Source: Neisseriaceae bacterium
Lineage (GTDB): Bacteria > Pseudomonadota > Gammaproteobacteria > Burkholderiales > Neisseriaceae
Reading direction: 5' to 3'
DNA: 64,000 nt
Assembly: GCA_017991555.1 (NCBI GenBank)
Contig: JAGOQM010000005.1
Coordinates: 190,520 to 254,519, forward strand
Part shown: positions 56,990-64,000 of the stretch, in pieces
Position numbering within the stretch: position 1 is the first letter of the stretch
How the letters are laid out: every line of letters starts with the position of its first letter
Position numbers and translations under genes: made by a program
Notes under the pieces: generated by a model
What the model was told of the DNA's origin: nothing
Database searches by the model: none
What the model saw: the letters and a program-made list of their open reading frames with translations, nothing else

Positions 56990-57643
56990 ATGACTTTCCA
57001 ACTGGTTTTATTTTATGTGTTCTCGGCTATTTTGCTCACCGCTGCGGTCAACGTAGTGATGTCCAAAAACCCAGTACACGCGGCTTTATTCTTAGTGCTG
57101 GCGTTCTTTACCAGCGCCTGTTTGTGGATGTTGATGCAGGCCGAGTTCTTGGCCTTGCTGTTGGTCTTGGTGTATGTCGGTGCGGTGATGGTGCTGTTCC
57201 TGTTTGTGGTGATGATGATCGACATCGATCTCGAAACCATGCGCCAGGGCTTTTGGCGCCACCTGCCCGTGGCCTTAATTGTGGGTGCCTTAATGGCCAT
57301 CCAAATCGTGTTGATCTTGGTCGATCCTAAGCTAAACCTGACCTCGTTCGGTGCTTTGCCAGAGGTAGCGGCAGACGTAAACAACGTGCGCGACCTAGGT
57401 TTGTTGATCTACACGCAGTATTTGTTGCCTTTTGAATTGGCTGCGGTGTTGTTGCTGTTGGCCATTGTGGCGGCCATTGCCTTGGCTCACCGTAAGCGTG
57501 AGACAACCAATAATATTGATGTGTCGGCCCAGGTTCGGGTGCGCAGTCAGGATCGTTTACGCATGGTAAAAATGACTGCAGAACGCCCTGAAGCGCCTGC
57601 GGCAGACGTGGTAGACGCGAATGCAGGGAGCGAGAGCAAATGA
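56990..57643 (+). CDS. nuoJ: NADH-quinone oxidoreductase subunit J
   Basis: 217-residue membrane subunit with five segments. ATG 56990 follows AAGGGG; a GTG at 56984 is less likely. Family core [24 protein letters not shown] and [28 protein letters not shown]. The C-terminal extension after about residue 170 is hydrophilic (Arg/Gln then Ala/Glu-rich). It overlaps nuoK by 4 bases (ATGA). Confidence 0.95.
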   Translation: MTFQLVLFYVFSAILLTAAVNVVMSKNPVHAALFLVLAFFTSACLWMLMQAEFLALLLVLVYVGAVMVLFLFVVMMIDIDLETMRQGFWRHLPVALIVGALMAIQIVLILVDPKLNLTSFGALPEVAADVNNVRDLGLLIYTQYLLPFELAAVLLLLAIVAAIALAHRKRETTNNIDVSAQVRVRSQDRLRMVKMTAERPEAPAADVVDANAGSESK

Positions 57644-57945
57644 TTACGATTACACACTTTTTGGTGCTGGGTGCGCTGCTGTTTTCAGTCAGCGTCCTAG
57701 GCATCTTCATGAATCGCAAGAACGTCATTGTGCTGTTAATGGCGATTGAGCTGATGTTGTTGGCGGTGAACTTTAACTTTATTGCGTTTTCGCAATACAT
57801 GAATGACACCGCAGGACAAATATTTGTTTTCTTCATCCTCACCGTCGCGGCTGCTGAGTCAGCCATCGGTTTGGCAATTATGGTGCTGTTGTTCCGTACC
57901 CATAGTTCGATTAGTGTAGAAGACTTGGGCAGCCTAAAAGGCTAA
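57640..57945 (+). CDS. nuoK: NADH-quinone oxidoreductase subunit K
   Basis: 101-residue MrpC-like membrane subunit, three segments, with the conserved Glu in [15 protein letters not shown] and another in [17 protein letters not shown]. Start overlaps nuoJ. Confidence 0.96.
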   Translation: MITITHFLVLGALLFSVSVLGIFMNRKNVIVLLMAIELMLLAVNFNFIAFSQYMNDTAGQIFVFFILTVAAAESAIGLAIMVLLFRTHSSISVEDLGSLKG

Positions 57946-57974
57946 AGTTTAACCAGACATAAAGCAAAAAACGC

Positions 57975-60002
57975 ATGGACAAAATGAGCTTATATCTGCT
58001 AATTGCACTCGCACCTCTCGTGGGGTCTTTACTAGCAGGGTTGTTTGGATGGTTAATTGGTCGCAAAGGCGCTCATGTTATTACCATCCTTGGGGTTGCG
58101 GTTTCGGCCGTACTGTCGGCATATGTTTTGTATGGCTTCGTGACCGGTCAGTCACAGCCGTTTGATGAAAACCTCTATACTTGGTTGACCATTGGTGGCG
58201 TGGATCTGTCGATCGGCTTCATGGTCGACAGCCTCACCGCCATGATGTTGGTGGTGGTGACCAGCGTGTCGCTGATGGTGCATATTTACACCATTGGCTA
58301 CATGAATGGGGATCCAGGCTACCAACGCTTCTTTAGTTACATTTCACTGTTTACCTTCTCCATGTTGGTATTGGTGATGAGTAATAACTTCATCCAACTG
58401 TTTTTTGGTTGGGAAGCGGTGGGCCTCGTGTCTTACCTACTGATTGGTTTCTACTTTAAAAAACCAACCGCGATTTACGCCAACCTGAAGGCCTTCTTGG
58501 TGAACCGTGTGGGTGACTTCGGTTTCCTATTGGGCATTGGCATGGTGTTGATCTACTTTGGTGGCAGCTTGCAGTACAAAGACGTCTTCGCGCATGCCCC
58601 AGAAGTATTGAACGCCACTATTTCGTTGATTCCTGGCACTGAATGGTCAGTGGTTACCGTGACTTGCTTGCTGCTGTTTGTTGGCGCCATGGGTAAGTCA
58701 GCGCAGTTCCCACTGCACGTGTGGCTGCCAGACTCAATGGAAGGGCCCACCCCGATTTCTGCCTTGATTCACGCCGCCACCATGGTGACTGCGGGTATCT
58801 TTATGGTGTCACGCATGTCGCCAATTTACGAAATGAGCGACGTGGCCTTGAACTTCATCATGATCATCGGGGCGATTACCGCTTTGTTCATGGGCTTCTT
58901 GGGCATGATTCAAAACGACATCAAGCGCGTAGTGGCTTACTCAACCCTGTCACAGCTGGGTTACATGACCGTGGCCTTGGGCGCATCGGCTTACTCGATC
59001 GCCATGTTCCACGTGATGACGCACGCCTTCTTTAAAGCCTTGCTGTTCTTGGCCGCAGGTTCGGTGATCATCGGCATGCACCATGAGCAGGACATGCGTA
59101 AAATGGGTGGCTTGCGTAAATACATGCCGATCACCTGGATTACCTTGTTATTGGGTTCGTTGTCTTTGATCGGCACACCGCTGTTCTCAGGCTTTTTCTC
59201 CAAAGACTCTATTATTGAAGCGGTTCACGCCTCTAATCTACCTGGCGCCGGCTTTGCTTACTTTGCCGTGATTGCCAGCGTGTTTGTGACCGCGTTTTAC
59301 TCGTTCCGCCTTTACTTTATGGTGTTCCATGGTAAAAACCGCTGGCGTGAAGCGTCTCATGACGCCCACAGCCACGACGATCATGGCGAACACCATGGCC
59401 TTGGCCCGAAAGACGATCCAAAAGAAAGCCCATGGGTAGTGACTTTGCCTTTGGTGTTGTTGGCGATTCCTTCGGTGTTGGTGGGTTACTTCGCGATTGA
59501 ACCGATGCTGTACGGTTCCTTCTTCGACGGCGTGATTACCGTTGATGCGGCCAAGCATCCGGCCATGAGTACTTTGGCCAGCGAATTTGGCGGTGCTTGG
59601 AACATGGTGACCCATGCCTTGACCACTTTACCGATTATGCTGTCGCTGTTGGGCGTGGTTGTGGCCTATCTGTTCTATATGGTCATGCCAGCCGTACCCG
59701 GTAAAATTGCCAGCGCATTTAAACCGATTACCATCTTGCTTGAGAAAAAATATTTCTTAGACGAGATTTACTATGCGGTGTTTGCCAAAGGTTCTCGAGC
59801 GTTAGGTACCTTCTTCTGGAAAGTAGGGGATACCTGGATTATTGATAACTTTTTTGTCAACGGCGCGGCCAAAATGGTCGGTGTCATTGCCAGTGTGGTA
59901 CGCAAAATCCAAACGGGCTTTATCTATACCTACGCCACAGTCATGATTGTTGGGGTGTTGGTGCTGGTTACTTTGTGGTTTTTACCCTTAATCAGTCGTT
60001 AA
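57975..60002 (+). CDS. nuoL: NADH-quinone oxidoreductase subunit L
   Basis: 675-residue antiporter-like proton-pumping subunit at the tip of the membrane arm. Motifs: FFGWEAVGLVSYLLIGF with the key Glu, GAMGKSAQFPLHVWLPDSMEGPTPISALIHAATMVTAG with key Lys, and the C-terminal lateral helix region. A histidine/aspartate-rich loop (about 455-470, ASHDAHSHDDHGEHHG) is notable and could bind metal or simply be a variable loop. Confidence 0.96.
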   Translation: MDKMSLYLLIALAPLVGSLLAGLFGWLIGRKGAHVITILGVAVSAVLSAYVLYGFVTGQSQPFDENLYTWLTIGGVDLSIGFMVDSLTAMMLVVVTSVSLMVHIYTIGYMNGDPGYQRFFSYISLFTFSMLVLVMSNNFIQLFFGWEAVGLVSYLLIGFYFKKPTAIYANLKAFLVNRVGDFGFLLGIGMVLIYFGGSLQYKDVFAHAPEVLNATISLIPGTEWSVVTVTCLLLFVGAMGKSAQFPLHVWLPDSMEGPTPISALIHAATMVTAGIFMVSRMSPIYEMSDVALNFIMIIGAITALFMGFLGMIQNDIKRVVAYSTLSQLGYMTVALGASAYSIAMFHVMTHAFFKALLFLAAGSVIIGMHHEQDMRKMGGLRKYMPITWITLLLGSLSLIGTPLFSGFFSKDSIIEAVHASNLPGAGFAYFAVIASVFVTAFYSFRLYFMVFHGKNRWREASHDAHSHDDHGEHHGLGPKDDPKESPWVVTLPLVLLAIPSVLVGYFAIEPMLYGSFFDGVITVDAAKHPAMSTLASEFGGAWNMVTHALTTLPIMLSLLGVVVAYLFYMVMPAVPGKIASAFKPITILLEKKYFLDEIYYAVFAKGSRALGTFFWKVGDTWIIDNFFVNGAAKMVGVIASVVRKIQTGFIYTYATVMIVGVLVLVTLWFLPLISR

Positions 60003-60043
60003 GCGTTTGCTTTGTTTCATCATCATTAGTTTAGGCATAAACC

Positions 60044-61540
60044 ATGTACGAGAATTTACTCAGTTTAGCAATTTGGATTCCCATCCTTGCCGGTATTTTG
60101 ATACTGGCCACCGGATCGGATAAAAGAGCCCCACTGGCCAAAACCTTGGCCGTGGTGGGCGCTGGTATCAGCTTTTTAGTCACGTTGCCGTTGTTCGTCT
60201 ATTTTGACCGACTCAGCGGCGGCATGCAGTTCGTGGAATTCCATCCATGGATTGAAAGCTTGAACTTGAACTACCACTTGGGCGTCGACGGTATTTCAGT
60301 GCTGTTTGTGATTTTGAACAGCTTCACGACCCTGATGGTGGTTTTGGCCGGACTTAAAGTGATCGAAAAGCGCGTGGCTCAGTACTTGGCTTCGTTCTTG
60401 ATCATGTCTGGCTTGATTAACGGTGCCTTTAGCGCCTTGGACGCGATTCTGTTCTACGTGTTCTTTGAAGGCATGCTGATCCCGATGTATTTGATCATTG
60501 GTGTTTGGGGTGGCCCACGCCGCGTCTACGCTGCGATGAAGTTTTTCTTGTACACCTTGATGGGCTCTTTGCTCATGTTGGTGGCCTTGATTTACCTGTC
60601 GGGCCTAGCGGGCGGTAGCTTTGCCATCTTGGATTTCCAAAACATCCAAAAAATTGGCATGACCACGCAAATCTTGTTGTTCATTGCGTTCTTCCTGTCG
60701 TTTGCGGTTAAAGTGCCGATGTGGCCGGTTCATACCTGGTTACCAGACGCCCACGTGGAAGCGCCTACCGGTGGTTCTATGGTGCTGGCGGCGATTACCT
60801 TGAAGATTGGTGCCTACGGTTTCTTACGCTTCGTGTTGCCGATTTTGCCAGACGCCGCGCGTTACTTTGCCCCGGCCATGATCGTGCTGTCGTTGGTGGC
60901 GGTGGTGTACATTGGTTTGGTGGCTTTGGTTCAAACCGACATGAAAAAACTGGTGGCCTATTCTTCGATTAGCCACATGGGTTTTGTGACCTTGGGTATG
61001 TTCTTGTTCATCGGCATGGATTTGAATGAGATTGCCGTGAAGGGTGCCATTGTGCAAATGGTGTCACATGGCTTTGTGTCTGCCGCGATGTTTATGGGTA
61101 TTGGTGTGATGTACGACCGCATGCATACGCGTAACATTGCTGACTACGGTGGCGTGGCCAACAAGATGCCGATTTTTGCGGCGTTTATGATGCTGTTTGC
61201 GATGGCAAACTCGGGCTTGCCTGGTACTTCAGGCTTCGTGGGTGAGTTCATGGTGATCATGGGTGCCATCAAAACCAACTTCTGGATTGGCGCTTTAGCG
61301 GCCACGACCTTGATTTTTGGTGCGGCATACACCTTGTGGATGTACAAACGGGTGCTGTTCGGTGCAATCACCAACCCTGAAGTAGAGAAACTACAAGACG
61401 TATCAAAACGCGAATTTTTGATTTTAGCCGTGCTTGCAATCGCTGTGTTAGGTATGGGTTTGTATCCAGAACCATTTGTGGCTGTGATTCATCAAGCTGC
61501 AAATGATTTAATTGCCCATGTGGCGCAAAGCAAAATTTAA
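60044..61540 (+). CDS. nuoM: NADH-quinone oxidoreductase subunit M
   Basis: 498-residue antiporter-like subunit, about 14 segments. FFEGMLIPMYLIIGVWGGPRRVYAAMKFFLYTLMGS has the conserved Glu, and AVKVPMWPVHTWLPDAHVEAPTGGSMVLAAITLKIGAYGFLRF the pump Lys and His. It lies 41 bases after nuoL and 10 before nuoN. Confidence 0.97.
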   Translation: MYENLLSLAIWIPILAGILILATGSDKRAPLAKTLAVVGAGISFLVTLPLFVYFDRLSGGMQFVEFHPWIESLNLNYHLGVDGISVLFVILNSFTTLMVVLAGLKVIEKRVAQYLASFLIMSGLINGAFSALDAILFYVFFEGMLIPMYLIIGVWGGPRRVYAAMKFFLYTLMGSLLMLVALIYLSGLAGGSFAILDFQNIQKIGMTTQILLFIAFFLSFAVKVPMWPVHTWLPDAHVEAPTGGSMVLAAITLKIGAYGFLRFVLPILPDAARYFAPAMIVLSLVAVVYIGLVALVQTDMKKLVAYSSISHMGFVTLGMFLFIGMDLNEIAVKGAIVQMVSHGFVSAAMFMGIGVMYDRMHTRNIADYGGVANKMPIFAAFMMLFAMANSGLPGTSGFVGEFMVIMGAIKTNFWIGALAATTLIFGAAYTLWMYKRVLFGAITNPEVEKLQDVSKREFLILAVLAIAVLGMGLYPEPFVAVIHQAANDLIAHVAQSKI

Positions 61541-61550
61541 GGAAGTGTGA

Positions 61551-62996
61551 ATGAACTGGGCCGATTTAAATCTTATCCCCGCAATGCCTGAAATTGTGCT
61601 TTTGGTGGCATTGTGTGTAGTCTTATTAATAGACGTAATATTCAGTCATAAAGCCAAGTGGTTGGCTTATGGCTTGAGCTTGGTGACGTTGGTGGTCGTG
61701 GCTGGTTTTCAATTTAAAGCCGGCGACGTCACGCCTACCATGACTTTTAGCGACATGTTTGTGTCGGACAGCCTGTCCCAGGTGGCTAAGTTTGCGATGT
61801 ACATTGCAACCTTCTTCCTGTTTATCTACAGCCGTCCGTACTTGCAAAGCCGCGACATCTATCAAGGTGAGTTTTACACGCTGTCGTTGTTCTCCCTCTT
61901 GGGTATGGCCATCATGGTCAGCAGCAACCACTTCTTGGTGTTGTACATTGGTTTGGAATTAATGTCTTTGGCACTGTATGCGTTGATCGCGTTGCGACGT
62001 GACCATCCGCAAGCCAGTGAGGCAGCGTTTAAGTACTTCGTACTGGGCGCCTTGTCTTCAGGCCTGTTGCTATACGGCATGTCTTTGGTTTACGGTGGCA
62101 CGGGTTCGTTGTACTTGACCGACATGGTTGCCGGTTTGAGCGATGGTACTGCCAATACCACCTTAACCCAGTTTGGTTTGGTGTTTGTGGTGGTGGGCCT
62201 GGCGTTTAAATTGGGCACCGTGCCGTTCCACATGTGGGTACCCGACGTATACGAAGGCGCGCCCAGCATCATGGGTGCCTTCTTGGGCGCCGCACCGAAA
62301 ATTGCTTCAGTGATTTTCATGTTCCGCATTTTGGTGATGGGTTTAAGCCCGTTGGCCGATCAGTGGGTGCCAATGCTGAACCTGTTGGCGATTGCGTCTT
62401 TGTTGGTGGGTAACCTATCTGCCATCATGCAAACCAACGTCAAGCGGATGCTGGCTTACTCAACGATTTCACACATGGGTTTTGTGGTGTTGGGTTTTAT
62501 GGGCGACCTATTGGGTTACCAAGCGGCCATGATCTACACCTTGACCTACGTGGTGATGTCGGTCGCAGCCTTCGGTGTGTTGATGATCTTGTCGACCAAA
62601 GAGCATGAGTGTGAAAAACTGACCGACCTAGCCGGGCTGAACTCAACCCACCCATGGTTGGCGTTCTTGATGTTGCTTACCATGTTCTCAATGGCCGGTA
62701 TTCCACCATTGTTGGGTTTCTACGCTAAGTTTGCCATCATTCAAGCGTTGCTGGCACAGGGCTACCTATGGGTGTCTGTGTTTGCGGTGATCATGTCGTT
62801 GATCGGTGCGTTCTACTACCTACGCGTGGTGAAAGTGATGTATTTTGATCAACCATCAGAAACCTTGAACCAAGTGAACATGTCTTGGGAAGTGAAGCTA
62901 TTTTTAAGCATCAATGCGTTGGCCTTGTTGGCCTTGGGCATCATGCCTAACGTATTGGTTGAGTGGAGTACGCAAGCTTTTCAATTCTTGCTATAA
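61551..62996 (+). CDS. nuoN: NADH-quinone oxidoreductase subunit N
   Basis: 481-residue antiporter-like subunit, last nuo gene. It has LYIGLELMSLALYALIAL, FKYFVLGALSSGLLLYGMSLVYGGTG and FKLGTVPFHMWVPDVYEGAP, the NuoN signatures. A terminator follows 20 bases after the stop. Confidence 0.97.
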   Translation: MNWADLNLIPAMPEIVLLVALCVVLLIDVIFSHKAKWLAYGLSLVTLVVVAGFQFKAGDVTPTMTFSDMFVSDSLSQVAKFAMYIATFFLFIYSRPYLQSRDIYQGEFYTLSLFSLLGMAIMVSSNHFLVLYIGLELMSLALYALIALRRDHPQASEAAFKYFVLGALSSGLLLYGMSLVYGGTGSLYLTDMVAGLSDGTANTTLTQFGLVFVVVGLAFKLGTVPFHMWVPDVYEGAPSIMGAFLGAAPKIASVIFMFRILVMGLSPLADQWVPMLNLLAIASLLVGNLSAIMQTNVKRMLAYSTISHMGFVVLGFMGDLLGYQAAMIYTLTYVVMSVAAFGVLMILSTKEHECEKLTDLAGLNSTHPWLAFLMLLTMFSMAGIPPLLGFYAKFAIIQALLAQGYLWVSVFAVIMSLIGAFYYLRVVKVMYFDQPSETLNQVNMSWEVKLFLSINALALLALGIMPNVLVEWSTQAFQFLL

Positions 62997-63015
62997 TCAC
63001 TGAAATACTCAATCG

Positions 63016-63042
63016 AACGGCAACTTGGGTTGCCGTTTTTTT
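63016..63042 (+). terminator. Intrinsic terminator of the nuo operon
   Basis: Nine-pair stem (aacggcaac 63016-63024, gttgccgtt 63029-63037), loop ttgg, T-run to 63042. The DUF2818 start is only 12 bases further on, so that gene depends on read-through or its own start site. Confidence 0.88.
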
Positions 63043-63053
63043 ATGGAAAAATC

Positions 63054-63356
63054 ATGACAGCCAGTATGTACATTTTATTGTTGGTGGCCTTTATCGCGGC
63101 CAACCTGCCGTTTGCCAGCGACAAACTCTTTTTTGTGGTGCCGCTCAAGAAAAAGCATGCGTTTTATCATCTCTTAGAGCTGGCGGTGTTGTACGTACTG
63201 GTCGGCGGCATGGGTTACGTGCTTGAGAAGCAAGGCTCTTTAGCGGTGCATCCGCAAGAGTGGGAGTTTTACGTGACCACCCTATGCCTGTTCTTGGTGT
63301 TTGCCTTCCCAGGCTTTGTGATCCGCTACTTCTGGGCCACGCGTAAGCTGGCCTAA
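63054..63356 (+). CDS. DUF2818 membrane protein
   Basis: About 100 residues from ATG 63054 (an ATG at 63066 is an alternative). Function unknown. Three hydrophobic segments: MYILLLVAFIAANLPF, LELAVLYVLVGGMGYVL and LCLFLVFAFPGFVIRYF. The motif ANLPFxxDKLFFVVPLKKKHAFYHLLEL is typical of the family, which I recall as sitting directly after nuoN in betaproteobacteria. That position suggests a link to complex I, perhaps assembly, but this is inference. Confidence 0.85.
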   Translation: MTASMYILLLVAFIAANLPFASDKLFFVVPLKKKHAFYHLLELAVLYVLVGGMGYVLEKQGSLAVHPQEWEFYVTTLCLFLVFAFPGFVIRYFWATRKLA

Positions 63357-63366
63357 GCCGCCATAC

Positions 63367-63408
63367 AAAAAACCGCAGCCGCTCCATTATGAGCGGCTGC
63401 GGTTTTTT
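63367..63408 (+). terminator. Intrinsic terminator after the DUF2818 gene
   Basis: Eighteen-pair perfect stem (63367-63384 with 63391-63408), loop cattat, with A and T runs built into the stem, so it could work on both strands. Confidence 0.94.
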
Positions 63409-63450
63409 GTGCGCTAAAGGATGGATCGAGTGAGGGCCGGTGCTTTAAGC

Positions 63451-63671
63451 AAACCATGGTTTTGTTAATGTCAGATTATTTAAACTCGCCACCTTTCCCT
63501 TGGGTGAAGTGCCGATTTCCCGCTAAAGCCGCCGAGTTGGGTTCTATCGGGCCGGATGAAGCCAGCAAATCGCTTGTGGCTGTCGACCACGCTTTGATAG
63601 GAGACAGAGCACTCTTGCTAGCGCCGGCCCGATGGGTTCCAGCGAGGGCACCCGCTAGGGCGGATTGTCGG
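63451..63671 (+). repeat. Dispersed repeat, copy C (truncated at its hairpin end)
   Basis: Begins at AAACCATGGTTTT (63451-63463) and follows copy B closely through tttaaactcgccacctttcc, gtggctgtcgaccacgc, and cccgctagggcggattgtcggg. At 63671 it leaves the family: the ggccttttctttgc and hairpin section of A and B is missing. The inner reading frame (ending APARADCRDGT) is open throughout. Confidence 0.8.
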
Positions 63672-63699
63672 GACGGTACTTCACCTACAAGGAGACGCC
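63669..63699 (-). repeat. Short inverted fragment of the repeat family
   Basis: The reverse complement of 63669-63699 matches copy A at 4531-4559 (gcgtctcctt...taggtgaagtaccgtcccg) with one inserted base. It joins directly to the truncated end of copy C, so C ends in an inverted piece of another copy. Confidence 0.65.
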
Positions 63700-63741
63700 G
63701 TCAGAGGATCGGCACCAGTGAGAGACGTTTTACAACACACA

Positions 63742-64000
63742 CAAAACCATGGATTGGTGTTCGAATAAAAACCCAGCGCATATAGCCAGATACTTTAAAC
63801 TCACCACGCTTGCTCTTAGGTGAAGTACCGTTCCCCTTTTAGCCGCCGAGGCGGTTCGTGCGGGGCCGGGGCCTTAAGGCAAAGTTGTTTGAGTATTTGG
63901 CCGCAGGCCCAAATAGGAGTTTTTGCCGCCGGCCACGTGCGGGCCAACGAGGGCACCCGCGTAGCGGGCGGATAAAGTGGGGTGGTTTTTCTTTGCTTCG
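63742..64000 (+). repeat. Dispersed repeat, copy D (runs off the window)
   Basis: Starts at AAAACCATGG (63742-63751), then tactttaaactcaccacgc, ggtgaagtaccg (63819-63830), agccgccgag (63841-63850), a diverged middle with ggccgcaggccc, then gagggcacccgcgtagcgggcgg and ggtggtttttctttgcttcg at the window edge, where the hairpin should follow. The middle differs from A-C, while the two ends are conserved. Confidence 0.7.

Noticed and set aside
58000..59500. His/Asp-rich loop in NuoL as a dedicated metal sensor
   Set aside because: Such variable histidine-rich loops occur in membrane proteins without known function; one sequence is not enough to claim a role.

Overview
The window is a bacterial chromosome segment, GC-rich in coding regions and gene-dense. 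The gene complement and order point to a betaproteobacterium, most likely Neisseriales: dusB-fis-purH, secG-tRNA-Leu(GAG)-nuoA-N followed by a DUF2818 gene, an EIIA(Man)-HPr-Enzyme I 'regulatory' PTS without a permease, a ThrB_alt-type homoserine kinase, and a conserved hypothetical gene translationally coupled to recJ. This assignment rests on recognising families and gene order, not on a database search. I found no phage, plasmid, CRISPR array, intact insertion sequence or antimicrobial-defence island.

Layout. 1-4.2 kb: 3' end of yidC, then dusB, fis, purH. 4.2-5.3 kb: gene-free block made of two inverted copies of a roughly 270-bp dispersed repeat. 5.4-8.9 kb: gloC-like metallo-hydrolase, gdhA behind a 540-bp leader, thrB. 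9.1-20.4 kb: a GntR-associated catabolic cluster: GabD-like aldehyde dehydrogenase, two SDR dehydrogenases, a complete 2-oxoacid dehydrogenase complex (fused E1 alpha-beta, E2, E3), an MHS-family transporter and an atypical AroE-like dehydrogenase. 20.5-27 kb: EmrR/MarR-type regulator, outer-membrane factor, EmrA, EmrB, plus a second divergent EmrB paralogue. 27.4-33.4 kb: lysS, tex, a small lipoprotein and an M23 peptidase, all on the minus strand. 33.7-36.4 kb: conserved hypothetical gene and recJ. 36.6-41.4 kb: DsbA-like thioredoxin-fold protein, ptsI-ptsH-EIIA, hpt, psd. 41.6-47.1 kb: PiT phosphate permease and pstSCAB. 47.3-63.4 kb: tpiA, secG, tRNA-Leu, the 14-gene nuo operon and DUF2818. 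63.4-64 kb: two more copies of the dispersed repeat, one running off the end.

Most of the window is housekeeping. The least explained parts are (i) the catabolic cluster, whose substrate I cannot name, with three copies of a GT-N3-AC operator-like motif placed at the cluster promoter and at the gntR promoter; (ii) the dispersed repeat family, bounded by AAACCATGG motifs, ending in a long hairpin and containing a short reading frame whose differences between two copies are mostly synonymous; and (iii) the EmrB paralogue that has lost the TM1 aspartate and sits behind a perfect 18-bp inverted repeat. Transcription units are well delimited by strong intrinsic terminators, listed individually.
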